DNA of 64,000 nt, taken from positions 1 to 64,000 of the forward strand of contig NZ_CAKLBV010000001.1 in the NCBI RefSeq assembly GCF_920984675.1, in the 5' to 3' direction. Of this stretch, positions 16,511 to 25,042 are shown piece after piece. A program made the position numbers and the translations under genes. The stretch comes from Methylobacterium sp. Leaf118 (lineage in GTDB: Bacteria > Pseudomonadota > Alphaproteobacteria > Rhizobiales > Beijerinckiaceae). How positions within the stretch are numbered: position 1 is the first letter of the stretch; each line of letters opens with the position of its first letter. Under the pieces are notes generated by a model, which was given only the letters and a program-made list of their open reading frames with translations, had not been told where the DNA came from and did not search any database.

Positions 16511-18775
16511 TCAGCCAATGATGTTGTCCTCGGCCGCCCGGTCGAGGCTGCCGTCGAGGCGCAGCCCAGTTCGGGCGTCGTAGAGGTCGGGTTCGGTCAG
16601 GCGCAGCAGGGCGTCGCCGGTCTGCGGATGCACGGGTGCGAGGGTGCCGCGGGCGAGCCAAGCTGCGCGCGTCTTGGGCGGGATCGGCACCATGTAGCCC
16701 TGCAGGCGGCGCAGGTCCGCGGCGAGCGGTCGATCCATCGCCGCAATGCGCTCCAGCAGATCTTCGGCCTCGTTGTCCTCGGTTGAGGCCCGCCAGGGCA
16801 CGATCACCGGCTCCATCGCCGCATCGATGAGACGAAAAGTGCGAGCGATGGATCCGAAGGGAAACGCACCCGTGCTCGCGCGTTTCTCAATCTCCGGAAG
16901 GATCGGCCAGACCTGTCCTTCGAGGATCCCGTTATCGAACGCCTCCGCCCCCTTGCGGAAGTAGAGTTCGCGGAAGTAGTCGCGCATGGTGTCTGCCGCA
17001 AGCGGATCCTGCGCCCGCCGCAGGATCGGGGCGGCGGCGCGCCAGAACGCCTCGAGGTCGCGCGGCATCCGATGTTCGGCCGGCTCGAATACCACCATCC
17101 GTCCGCGCTCGCCACGTCCCTCTCGGTTGCAGCGCCCGGCCGCCTGCGCCACCGCGTCGAGCCCGGCGCAGGCGCGCCAGACCTCGGGCAAGTCGATGTC
17201 GACGCCCGCCTCGATCAGCGAGGTGCTGACGATCCGCACCGGCGCCTCGGCCATGCGCAGGCGTTCGCGGGCCGCCTCGAGCACGGCGCGGCGATGGCGC
17301 GGGCACATGAGGGTCGAGAGATGGACGGCGCCCGGCAGATCGCGGATTCGCTCAAAGACGGCTGCCGCATGCGCTCGGCTGTTGACGATGCACAGCATCC
17401 GCGGGGCCTGAACGAACTGCGCGGCGATCACGGCGTCCTCGACCGGGTCGGCCTTCGTCTCCACCGTCACCCGCCGCAGGGCCGCGTAGAGCCGCGGCGG
17501 ATCGGGGGCGAGTTCGCGCGTGTCGTCGATCGGCAGACCGTTCGGGAAGCCATCGATGCGGCGCAGGGCCGGCTGGGTCGCGGTGCAGAGCACGATGCTG
17601 GTGCCGTAATTGGCGGCCAGTTCTTCGATCGCCGCCAGGCAGGGCCCAAGCAGACGCAGCGGTAAAGCCTGCGCCTCGTCGAGGATGACGACGCTGCTGG
17701 CGATGTTGTGCAGCTTGCGCGCGCGCGACGTGCGGTTGGCGAACAGGCTCTCGAAGAACTGCACCGCCGTCGTGACCACCACCGGCACATCCCAGTTCTC
17801 GGCGGCCCGGCGCAGGCGCGAGGCGCCATCCGTCCCGAAGCCGGTATCGCCGCCTTGTCGATCCAGGGCTTCCCAATCGAAGCTCGCGTGATGCTCCAGC
17901 ACGCCCGCATCCGCACCGAGCGCCCGCCGGAACACGGCTGCCGTTTGCTCGATGATCGCGGTGAAGGGCGCGACGTGGATCACGCGCCGTAGGCCGTGCG
18001 CCGCAGCATGATCGAGGGCGAAGGCGAGCGAGGCCAGGGTCTTGCCGCCACCTGTCGGCACGGTGAGCGTGAACAGCCCCGGTGGCAGGCCGGCCCGCGC
18101 CCGCACATGCGCGAGCACCTCCGCTCGGATGGCGTTGACCCGGCTCAGTTCAGCCCTGTCCCGAAGAGCGCCGAGATGCGCCTCCAGCCGCGCCCGCAGG
18201 ACGGCGAGATCAGGGTATCCGCCCCGCGCGACCGCTCCGCCCGCGTAGAAGCGCTCCGTCTCCAGGAAGTCGGCATCGACGAGGCAGGAGAACAGCATCC
18301 GCGTCCGGAAGGCCCAACTAAAGCCAGATCCGTAGGGTGCGACAGGTTGCCGGGTCGGCCGCAGCGCGGCGACCGGCGGCAGCGGACCGGCCTGGGACGG
18401 CCACGCCGTAGAGTCGGGAATTGGATGGGACAGATCGAGCCGGCGATCGAGATCGGCGCCGTCGCTCAGCCCGGCATGATGCCCCGCGACGATCGCCGCG
18501 ATCATCCGTCCGAGCAGAGTCGGGTAGAGCGCCGCGCCCACCCGCGCCCCGGCGGTGGAATGGTCGCGGCTCGGCCCCTGCCCGTGCAGATAGGCTTGCA
18601 CCTCGGCCGAGGCTTTGCCGATGTCGTGCAGGAGCCCGGCGGCGCGGGCGGTCTCGGCCCAGCCGAAAAGGCTCGCGAAGGCTGCGGCCCTCGCGGCGAC
18701 GGCGGCGAGATGATCCGGCAGCGGCTCCCACTCCGCCTCCGGTCGGCCCGGGACGGAATGCGCGTAGAGGATCAT
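16511..18775 (-). CDS. cas3: CRISPR helicase-nuclease Cas3 (type I-C), separated from the cas operon
   Basis: A 754-residue Cas3 that unwinds and degrades DNA bound by Cascade. The HD nuclease domain has GLLHDIGK (His50-Asp51), SRDHSTAG (His72) and VAGHHAGL (99-100). The SF2 helicase has VPTGGGKT (239-246), VVILDEAQ at 362-369 (DEAQ in place of DEAH), LCTATQ near 397, VSTSLIEAGVDIDLP and QAAGRCNREGRG. I choose ATG 18775, where MILYAHSVPGRPEAEW gives the usual I-C Cas3 opening; the long frame upstream is unrelated. Odd point: I-C cas3 normally heads the operon before cas5c, but here it lies on the other side of the array, on the opposite strand, with its stop about 15 bases from the last repeat relic. 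It would therefore have its own promoter. All motifs are intact. Confidence 0.97.
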   Translation of the reverse strand: MILYAHSVPGRPEAEWEPLPDHLAAVAARAAAFASLFGWAETARAAGLLHDIGKASAEVQAYLHGQGPSRDHSTAGARVGAALYPTLLGRMIAAIVAGHHAGLSDGADLDRRLDLSHPIPDSTAWPSQAGPLPPVAALRPTRQPVAPYGSGFSWAFRTRMLFSCLVDADFLETERFYAGGAVARGGYPDLAVLRARLEAHLGALRDRAELSRVNAIRAEVLAHVRARAGLPPGLFTLTVPTGGGKTLASLAFALDHAAAHGLRRVIHVAPFTAIIEQTAAVFRRALGADAGVLEHHASFDWEALDRQGGDTGFGTDGASRLRRAAENWDVPVVVTTAVQFFESLFANRTSRARKLHNIASSVVILDEAQALPLRLLGPCLAAIEELAANYGTSIVLCTATQPALRRIDGFPNGLPIDDTRELAPDPPRLYAALRRVTVETKADPVEDAVIAAQFVQAPRMLCIVNSRAHAAAVFERIRDLPGAVHLSTLMCPRHRRAVLEAARERLRMAEAPVRIVSTSLIEAGVDIDLPEVWRACAGLDAVAQAAGRCNREGRGERGRMVVFEPAEHRMPRDLEAFWRAAAPILRRAQDPLAADTMRDYFRELYFRKGAEAFDNGILEGQVWPILPEIEKRASTGAFPFGSIARTFRLIDAAMEPVIVPWRASTEDNEAEDLLERIAAMDRPLAADLRRLQGYMVPIPPKTRAAWLARGTLAPVHPQTGDALLRLTEPDLYDARTGLRLDGSLDRAAEDNIIG

Positions 18776-19049
18776 GCGAGGCGCCCCCGGAAATCGTCGC
18801 CTTGCCAAGACATCATGTTTCGCTCCGCGCCCACAACCTCCAAGCCGAGTCCCGTCGGCCAGAGTGGCGTTTGGTGCGGGGGAAGCCCAACTTTCAGGGC
18901 TCCGGCGATGGCACGCCGCGACCGAGCCTATCTGCCATCCAGAACGCGCACGGCGCTCTACCGGCACATCAGCGGCACACGCCGTGCGCCGCCTCCGCGC
19001 TGCAACCGAACTCTCCTCGATCGCCGCCCGCTCATTGCGACGGACCCGC
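18776..19049. other. Region upstream of cas3 without a clear gene
   Basis: No credible gene is seen. Open frames on both strands lack motifs and have unusual composition. This segment should contain the separate cas3 promoter, reading leftwards, but no confident minus-35/minus-10 pair could be assigned. Confidence 0.35.
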
Positions 19050-19118
19050 GCAGTCCGACACGATTCGAACGGGTGACCGTTGCCTGAGGAGGGCCACGCG
19101 TTCATCCCTTTGAGCGGT
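19050..19118 (-). pseudogene. Inverted, decayed tRNA-Arg-like copy
   Basis: On the minus strand this reads GCTCAAAGGGATGAACGCGT, then GGCCCTCCTCAGGCAACGG, then TCACCCGTTCGAATCGTGTC. It aligns with the intact tRNA-Arg 72 bases away from the D arm to the T arm, with near identity in the GGTCAC-CGTTCGAATCGTGTCGG part. The anticodon position would read CCT. The acceptor arms do not pair, one T-stem pair and parts of the anticodon stem are lost, and there is no CCA. It is best seen as a tRNA relic in inverted orientation, possibly left by recombination at the tRNA gene. Confidence 0.55.
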
Positions 19119-19189
19119 CAGGATTTTCATTTCTCCCGCTCAGCGGCGTTGCGCGGTAGGGCCGATTGGGCTACTGACGTGGCGGCTTA

Positions 19190-19266
19190 GCACCCGTAGC
19201 TCAGCTGGATAGAGCGTTGCCCTCCGAAGGCAAAGGTCACACGTTCGAATCGTGTCGGGTGCGCCA
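19190..19266 (+). tRNA. tRNA-Arg (anticodon CCG)
   Basis: A 77-base gene with encoded CCA. The acceptor stem GCACCCG pairs with CGGGTGC, followed by discriminator G. The D arm is GCTCAGCTGGATAGAGC. The anticodon stem TTGCC/GGCAA encloses CTCCGAA, giving anticodon CCG for CGG codons. The T arm ACACG-TTCGAAT-CGTGT is perfect. It lies between cas3 and an IS3 element and is a typical integration target for tyrosine recombinases. Confidence 0.98.
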
Positions 19267-19750
19267 ATATTTTCAATGACTTAGCAGTGTGCTAGCGCCT
19301 CGGGCTGAGGCCGGGGCTACAGCGCCGGCGCGTAGCCCTGGCGGCTTGTTGCGGCTCCGCTCGAGCCGTACCTGGATCGCTTCGCCCTGGCAGCCTTCTC
19401 CATGCTGGCGGTAAAGTCTGCGCGCACGCAGCCGAGCTGGCGCATGACGTACCCTTGGCTATGCCAGCAACGTCCCCGATGCGCTGGACACCTGGGGCGA
19501 ACAGGACGCGCGCGAGCCTCTTTCTCTCGGCACCACAGCGGGCGCCGAGCGGATCGCAGGTTAGAGGTGACCGCTTTGAGCCTCGGCCACGGTGTTCCGA
19601 GGTGGCGGCAAGCGGGACAACGATGCAGATCGGTCCATGGTGGAATACGTCGGTGGCACTTGTTACGCGGCACCCAGCCTGACGATCTCCGGATCACTTA
19701 ACGCCTGCGCCCCGCTCCGCGTCGTCCACAGACCGATGCCCACCGAGGAG
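19267..19750. other. Gene-poor stretch between tRNA-Arg and the IS3 element
   Basis: No gene is well supported. On the minus strand 19320-19450 reads VMRQLGCVRADFTASMEKAA and onward to a stop, with plausible codon use, and may be the tail of a degraded gene, but nothing upstream continues it and the family is not recognised. The tRNA 3' flank 19267-19300 is the most AT-rich part. Confidence 0.35.
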
Positions 19751-19776
19751 TGGGATTGCCCCGTTTTTATGGACGG

Positions 19777-20658
19777 TCAGGGGACTTGGCTGAGTAGGTC
19801 TGGTTTTACCGCCTCTGAGGCAGTGTCCTGCTCGTAGACGATGGGTGATCGATAGCCGAGCGCTGAGTGACGGCGCAGCGGGTTGTCGAAGCCTTCGATG
19901 TCGCGGAAGACCGCCATCCGGGCCTCTGCCTGCGAGCGGAAGCGCGGCGGACAAGCAGATCGCATTCGAGGGTGGAGAAGAAGCTCTCGGCCATCGCGTT
20001 GTCGTAGGCGTCGCCGACAGAGCCCATCGAGGGCCGGACGTCGGCCTCCCGGCATCGGTTGCCGAAGGCCAGGGACGTGTATTGGGAGCCCTGGTCCGAG
20101 TGATGGATCACGTCGCGTGGCTTGCGCTGCGTGACGGCCATCTCAAGCGCGTCCAGCACCAACTCCGAGCGCAGATGGTTGGCCATGGCCCAGCCGACGA
20201 TCCGGCGGCTGAAGGCGTCGAGCACCACCGCGAGGTAGAGGAAGCCGGCCGCGGTGGGCACGTAGGTGATGTCGGCCACCCAGAGCCGGTTCGGCGCCTG
20301 AGCCGCAAAGTTGCGGTCGACGGAGATCGGGGGCGGGCCGCACCTCTTGGTCGCGCCGCGTCGTGATGGGGCCACCGCGCCGGTGACTGGCTCCAACAAG
20401 GCCGGCCTCACGCATCAGCCGGGCGATGCGTTTGCGAGAGTGCCGCTCATCCTGCTCGCGCAGTTCGGCGTGGACGCGCGGCGCACCATAGGTCTGGCGC
20501 GAACCGAGATGGACGGTGCGGATCCGCTTCAGCAGCGCGGCGTCGGCAACGGCCCGCGCCGAGGGCTGCCGGCTGGCCCAGGCGTAGTACCCGGCCTTCG
20601 ACACGCCGCGCGTGCGCGCCATGACCGTGATCGGGAAGTCGGCCTGGTTCGCGCTCAT
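19777..20658 (-). pseudogene. IS3-family orfB transposase with two frameshifts
   Basis: Three adjoining frames together give a DDE transposase. The first (from 20658) covers MARTRGVSKAGYYAWASRQP and RQTYGAPRVHAELR to GGPITTRRDQEVR; the second, entered near 20340, covers APNRLWVADITYVPT, HHSDQGSQYTS and NAMAESFFSTLE, holding the catalytic Asp, Asp and Glu; the third, entered near 19940, covers RMAVFRDIEGFDNPLRRHSA and LGYRSPIVYEQD to the end. The DDE residues survive, but two frame breaks should abolish the product. Frame positions are estimated from where family-like sequence stops and resumes. Confidence 0.8.
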
Positions 20659-20991
20659 GAACCGGAAGATCCCGACGGCAGAACCCCGGTCTCCCGCGCA
20701 AACCAGGCTGTTGCGCGAGAGAGAATGTCGCGCTCCAGCTTCAGTTGCCGGTTCTCACGGCGCAGCCGGACGAGTTCGTCGCGCTCGGCTGTCGTCAGGC
20801 CAGGATCGGCCGTCGATAGCTTGGTCGCCCGCCGGCCCTCACTGCGGTCGGCCTCGGACACCCAGTTGCGGATGGCCTGTGCGGAGGGCTCGAACTCGCG
20901 GGCCAGATCGGTCGGATCGCGGCCGGCGCGAACCAGCTCGACCATCTGGCGACGAAACTCGGCCGGGTAAGGGGGACGGCTCCTGGGCGTT
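20655..20991 (-). pseudogene. IS3-family orfA, start codon apparently lost
   Basis: This frame encodes the helix-turn-helix and leucine-zipper protein of an IS3 element: RSRPPYPAEFRRQMVELVRA, then DLAREFEPSAQAIRNWV and the ERDELVRLRRENRQLKLERD coiled coil, ending after ILSRATAWFARETG. Homologues start MPRSRPPYP; here the codon in that position is ACG, so the normal start appears mutated and only an internal ATG at 20945 remains. The end overlaps the start of orfB, where IS3 elements shift frame by -1 to make the OrfAB transposase. Confidence 0.7.
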
Positions 20992-21234
20992 GGGAAAACA
21001 CCTCACGCGAAAGCGCTCTCGGTGTCCACCAAACCGGGGCAATCCCACTCTAGAAGCGTGCCCGAAAGCGGACGCGACAGCGCGGTACGGCTTCAGCCGC
21101 TTCCCCATCATCCCGGGCGTGAGGGTATACAGATAGCGGGCCCTCCCGATGCCCTGGACGATCCCCGAGCGGACTCCCGGACCTGCGAGGGCCGCTGCTC
21201 GTTGGGACTAGTTGGACCTCGGTAAGGGCGCTTA

Positions 21235-22011
21235 ATGATCAACGCCACTCGGTGCGGCAGCGGCCGCAAGCTCCTCCTGATCCACGGCCTAGGCGGAAGC
21301 CAGCGCTCGTGGAGCCCGATTGTCCACGCCCTGAGCGCGGAGCGCGAGGTGATCGCGATCGACATGCCCGGACATGGTGCAAGCCCGCCTGAACCTGATA
21401 GCGGCACCTTCGCCGGCCTTGTCGGTAGCGTGCAGCGCTTCATCACCGAGAGCGGCCTTGCCGGCGTCGATCTCGTCGGAAGCTCCATGGGCGCCCGCAT
21501 CGTGCTCGAGCTTTCCCGGCGTGGTAGCGGGGGGAATGTCGTCGCGCTCGATCCGGGCGGCTTTTGGCGTGGCTGGGAGCGCAGCTATTTCAAGGTCACG
21601 ATCGGCGCCTCCGTCCGCCTCCTCCGCGCGCTCCGTCCTGCCTTGCCGACTCTGAGCCGCAACACGGCCTCGCGGACGGCGCTTTTGGCGCAGCTCTCGG
21701 CGCGACCTTGGGCGCTCGATCCGAACGTCGTCGTAACCGAGCTGAAGAGCTTTGCCGCGACCCCGACCTTCGACGCGCTCGTCGGGGACCTCGCTCACGG
21801 ACCCGAGCAGGAAGGACCGGCTGCCGCTCCCGAGAACCGGATCACGATCGGTTGGGGCCGGCAGGATCGGCTCTGCCTGACCGGCCAGGCCGCACGCGCC
21901 AAAGCGGCGTTTCCGGCCGCGGAACTTCACTGGTTCGAGCAGTGCGGCCATTTCCCGATGTGGGATCAGCCTGCCGAGACGATCCAGCTTATTCTCGCCA
22001 GGACTGGGTGA
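21235..22011 (+). CDS. Alpha/beta hydrolase
   Basis: A 258-residue serine hydrolase. It has the oxyanion segment LLLIHGLGGSQRSW near residue 13, IAIDMPGHGASPP, the nucleophile elbow VGSSMGAR near 83, a plausible acid in WGRQDRLC and the catalytic His in QCGHFPMWDQP close to the end. No signal peptide is present, so it should act in the cytoplasm. AAGGG lies seven bases before the ATG. It lies between two insertion sequences with no neighbour that suggests a substrate; esterase, lactonase or C-C hydrolase activity are all possible. Confidence 0.9.
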   Translation: MINATRCGSGRKLLLIHGLGGSQRSWSPIVHALSAEREVIAIDMPGHGASPPEPDSGTFAGLVGSVQRFITESGLAGVDLVGSSMGARIVLELSRRGSGGNVVALDPGGFWRGWERSYFKVTIGASVRLLRALRPALPTLSRNTASRTALLAQLSARPWALDPNVVVTELKSFAATPTFDALVGDLAHGPEQEGPAAAPENRITIGWGRQDRLCLTGQAARAKAAFPAAELHWFEQCGHFPMWDQPAETIQLILARTG

Positions 22012-22287
22012 CCGCAGTCGCCCTGACACCAGCTCACGTGCCGAATGGGCGTCTGACCGAACGCTTTCGGACGGCGGCATCCCGCCCGGCACGGACGAGC
22101 GCTGGTCGAATACACTTGGTTCCGGGTCGCGCCGCGAGCGGTCATTAACCCTTTGCCTGGAAGCAGACGTTCTGCTTTCGACCCCATCCGGACTCTGTGA
22201 AACAGCAACCCAGATGTCTGCTTGCGGTCCAGGCTGTGTGAAAACGCGTTGATCTGGTAGAGTAATTTCCGATCTTGGGAGGTCGGG
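22012..22287. other. Spacer and left end of the IS1182 element
   Basis: No gene is seen between the hydrolase and the transposase frame. The stretch 22150-22230 resembles other gene-poor parts of the window, with GCAGACGTTCTGCTTTCGAC and GTCTGCTTGCGG segments. The IS end begins near 22231. Confidence 0.4.
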
Positions 22288-23812
22288 AGGAAGCGCTTCA
22301 TCGCAGGCGAGGATCGTCAGCAGATCACGCTCCTTCGCGACTGCCTGGACGATTACATCACCGCCGACAACCCGGTTCGCCTCGTCGAAGTGTTCGTCGA
22401 TGAGCTCGATCTGAACGCGCTCGGCTTCGCGGGCGCGGTGCCGGAGGCGACGGGCCGTCCAGCCTACCATCCGGCGACCCTGCTCAAGATTTACCTCTAC
22501 GGCTATCTCAACCGGATCCCGTCGAGCCGGCGCCTCGAACGCGAGAGCCAGCGCAACGTCGAGCTGATCTGGCTCACCGGCCGCTTGATGCCCGACTTCA
22601 AGACGCTGGCCGACTTCCGCAAGGACAACGGCCCGGCCATCCAGGCTGCTTGCGCGCAGTTCGTGGTGCTGTGCCGTCGATTGAACCTGTTCGGCAAAGC
22701 CGTCGTCGCGATCGACGGCAGCAAGTTCAAGGCGGTCAACAACCGCGACAAGATCTTCACCGCCGCCAAGGTCGAAGCCCGGCTGGCGCAGGTCGAGACG
22801 AGCATCGGCCGTTATCTTGCGGCGCTGGATCGGGCCGACCGCGAGCCGAGCGACATCGCCGAGGCGCGCACGGTGCGGCTCAACGAGAAGATCGCGGGCC
22901 TGCGCGAGCAGATGCAGGCGCTCCAGGCGATGGGTCGGCAGGTCGAGGCCGCCCCCGACGGCCAGGTCTCGCTGACCGATCCCGACGCGCGCTCCATGGC
23001 GACCAGCGGCAAGGGCACCGGCATGGTCGGCTATAACGTCCAGGCCGCGGTCGATGCCGAGCATCACCTGATCGTGGCCCACGCCGTGACCAACGTCGGC
23101 AGCGACCGGGCGCAGCTCGCGCCGATGGATCTTCTGGCGCAGGCGGCGACGGGATGCGCCACGCTCACGGTGCTGGCCGACCGGGGCTACCTCAGCGGGG
23201 AGCAGGTGCTGGCCTGCGAAGGCACCGGGGTGCTGCCCTGCGTGCCCAAGACCCTGACCTCGGGCCACGCCAAGCGTGGCCTCTTCACGGGACAGGACTT
23301 CGTCTACGATGCCGAACGGGACCACTACACCTGTCCCGCCGGCCAGCACCTGACCAAGGGGGCCACCCGGTCCGATCGCCGGGCCGAGGGCGACGCGATG
23401 GACCACTACCGCAACCTGACGGCCTGTCTCGACTGCGCGCTCAAGCCCCGCTGCACGCCGACGGAGACGCGCCGGGTCAAGCGCCGGGTGCACGAGGGCG
23501 TGCTCGATGCGATGCAGGCGCGGCTCGACCGGATGCCGGATGCGATGAAGATCCGTCGCCAGACCGTGGAGCACCCGTTCGGCACGCTGAAGGCCTGGAT
23601 GGGCGCCACCCACTTCCTGACCCGGACCTTGGGGAAGGTCAGGACCGAGATGAGCTTGCAGGTTCTGGCCTACAACATGAAGCGGACGATCCAGATCTTC
23701 GGGGTCGGTCCGCTGCTGGCGGCCATCCGGGCCTGAAGCTCGCCAGTTCGATCTGCCACGCTGCTCCACGCAAACGACCCAAGCCTGACGCATCGGCGTT
23801 CTCACACGGCCT
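22231..23812 (+). mobile_element. IS1182-family insertion sequence
   Basis: The ends are inverted copies, AGGCTGTGTGAAAACGC at 22231 and, read inwards from 23812, AGGCCGTGTGAGAACGC, enclosing one transposase gene on the plus strand. The total of about 1.6 kb is normal for IS1182. The four bases just outside or at the edge, CCAG on the left and CTAG on the right, differ by one base and may be a decayed target duplication. The exact ends are estimated to within a few bases. Confidence 0.82.
22288..23736 (+). CDS. IS1182-family transposase, normal start codon lost
   Basis: The frame runs open from 22288 and encodes a full-length IS1182 transposase of about 480 residues: KRFIAGEDRQQ, then VFVDELDLNALGF, GRPAYHPATLLKIYLYGYLN, AIDGSKFKAVNN, NVQAAVDAEHHLIVAH, VLADRGYLSG and VEHPFGTLKAWMG, with a zinc-like Cys group in LTACLDCALKPRC. 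Family members start MKRFI, but here the codon before KRF is AGG and a TAA lies ten codons further upstream without any ATG, GTG or TTG between. The first usable start is the GTG at 22390, which removes about 34 conserved residues. The frame is otherwise undamaged, so the loss looks recent or the protein is made from a weak start. Confidence 0.85.
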   Translation, partial: RKRFIAGEDRQQITLLRDCLDDYITADNPVRLVEVFVDELDLNALGFAGAVPEATGRPAYHPATLLKIYLYGYLNRIPSSRRLERESQRNVELIWLTGRLMPDFKTLADFRKDNGPAIQAACAQFVVLCRRLNLFGKAVVAIDGSKFKAVNNRDKIFTAAKVEARLAQVETSIGRYLAALDRADREPSDIAEARTVRLNEKIAGLREQMQALQAMGRQVEAAPDGQVSLTDPDARSMATSGKGTGMVGYNVQAAVDAEHHLIVAHAVTNVGSDRAQLAPMDLLAQAATGCATLTVLADRGYLSGEQVLACEGTGVLPCVPKTLTSGHAKRGLFTGQDFVYDAERDHYTCPAGQHLTKGATRSDRRAEGDAMDHYRNLTACLDCALKPRCTPTETRRVKRRVHEGVLDAMQARLDRMPDAMKIRRQTVEHPFGTLKAWMGATHFLTRTLGKVRTEMSLQVLAYNMKRTIQIFGVGPLLAAIRA

Positions 23813-24040
23813 AGGTCAGGAGTTAGCATGCCGACTGGTCGGCTACGCGCCATCGGCGGGCATCTGACTTTACGTACGCGAAGGTCCGCTATCGACGTAT
23901 TAGCAGAACTTGACAACAGTGCGCCGGGATTTAGCGATAACCAAGAGCCAATCACATACTCAGCAATCTGGATAGACATTGCCTAATCGCCATAAATCCG
24001 GCCTAAAATCAGCGTGACGACAATAGTCTCTTGTATCTCA

Positions 24041-24880
24041 TTATGGCATGGCGCGGCGTGTTACTATCTCCGCCAGCAAATTACCATCCTCCGTCGATAG
24101 GAGCGCACGGTGGCAACAACTCGCCTCGTCGCCCGAAGCCAGTATCCGCACCGAGAGACGGTCACCTATTTCGACGTTCGCGTGGAACAAAGCTCGACGG
24201 ACACGGGTGGCGTAGTTGCATGATCGCTTTCCGAGGAAGCGCCACTCGGCCCGATCTACGGCTGCGACGAAGCTGCTGAAGTACAAAAGGCCGGCCCCGT
24301 TGAAGTCCAGATGGGGACATGGCTCGACGACCAGGGTTCCGAGCTCGCACTCGTCCGGCGCCGCGACAGCCCCCGAAAAGACGTGCTCGATGATGGAAGG
24401 CTGACCGAGCAGGGCCGCGAAAGCGGGCATGGCGTGCCCCCGGTCCTCGATTCTTATCCGAGCGATGGAACGGTTCACGCCCTCGGCTTGGCGCCTCACA
24501 AAGACGGAGGTCATCTCTACGTCTGCAACCAGCCGGTCCCGGCACGTCGCAAAGTGCCGGCTGATGACCCGGGTCTTCGAGAGGTACGTCACCATCGAGC
24601 GCACGTCCAGCGCGTCGTTCTCGCGAACGCCACCGAGGTCGCCGCCCTGCAGGGAGATCCTCCGGAACGCCGCGTAGACGGGCGGCTCGCCCGCCGGCCC
24701 GAATCCGGCCTCGGCTCTCCCGAAAGCCTTGGCGATCAAACCCCAGTGGCGGTGCCCCAATTCCTTCCAGAGCCAGTTCTCGGAAAGGCCGCTCGGGCAG
24801 AGATGCGGCATGCCCAGGACATGGCAGCTATCATCCTTCAGGGGCTGACTGACCCCTTTTATCCTCATGTGCAGACTCAA
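24041..24880 (-). CDS. LnmK-like hotdog-fold protein (Pnap_2097 type)
   Basis: A 279-residue protein resembling the Pnap_2097/LnmK N-terminal family, whose characterised member LnmK is an acyltransferase/decarboxylase acting on carrier-protein-bound methylmalonyl in leinamycin synthesis. Supporting segments are LGMPHLCPSGLSENWLWKEL near residue 22, LGHRHWGLIA and, in the second half, a repeat of the same kind of double hotdog fold with STEDGNLLAEIVTRRAMP. I choose the TTG at 24880 because AGGAG stands seven bases before it; an ATG four codons on is an alternative. No polyketide or acyl-carrier gene is nearby, so the substrate is unknown. The family call comes from recalled motifs and is moderately sure. 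Confidence 0.65.
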   Translation of the reverse strand: MSLHMRIKGVSQPLKDDSCHVLGMPHLCPSGLSENWLWKELGHRHWGLIAKAFGRAEAGFGPAGEPPVYAAFRRISLQGGDLGGVRENDALDVRSMVTYLSKTRVISRHFATCRDRLVADVEMTSVFVRRQAEGVNRSIARIRIEDRGHAMPAFAALLGQPSIIEHVFSGAVAAPDECELGTLVVEPCPHLDFNGAGLLYFSSFVAAVDRAEWRFLGKRSCNYATRVRRALFHANVEIGDRLSVRILASGDEASCCHRALLSTEDGNLLAEIVTRRAMP

Positions 24881-25042
24881 CGCTCATCTCCTTTGAGAAA
24901 GGACGGGACCAGGCGGCGATAGCTGTCGAGACTTGGCCATCCAGTCCCTGTCGAAGTGGACCCTTGGGAAAAAGTTCACCCCGTTCTCGGTCGGGCTCCC
25001 GGCGTTACCTTCGAGAGGAAGCCGGGGCCGCGGCATCTGTCG

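Larger units (their letters stand above)
19751..21047 (-). mobile_element. IS3-family insertion sequence, degenerate
   Basis: The ends are inverted copies: TGGGATTGCCCCGTTTTTAT at 19751 and, read inwards from 21047, TGGGATTGCCCCGGTTTGGT, both followed by GGAC. The element is about 1.3 kb with orfA and orfB on the minus strand, the usual IS3 layout. The flanking bases do not form a clear direct repeat, so either the target duplication has been lost or the end lies a few bases outwards (GAG...CTC also pair). orfB carries two frame breaks, so the copy is probably not active. Confidence 0.85.

Noticed and set aside
14272-16583. Many open frames of 60-215 residues on both strands with repeated SLTGARIET or FDPRPREGAT
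   Set aside because: These are translations of the CRISPR repeats, whose 31-base unit plus 33-35-base spacer often keeps a frame open. They are not genes.
18776-19105. N-terminal extension of the cas3 frame by about 110 residues
   Set aside because: The extension has no similarity to HD-domain Cas3 and overlaps the tRNA relic; MILYAHS at 18775 is the family start.
5541-19266. A simple integrase-to-tRNA genomic island containing the whole CRISPR locus
   Set aside because: Attractive, but no direct repeat of the tRNA-Arg 3' end was found near the integrase, and the only tRNA-like copy is inverted and next to the tRNA. Left as a possibility only.
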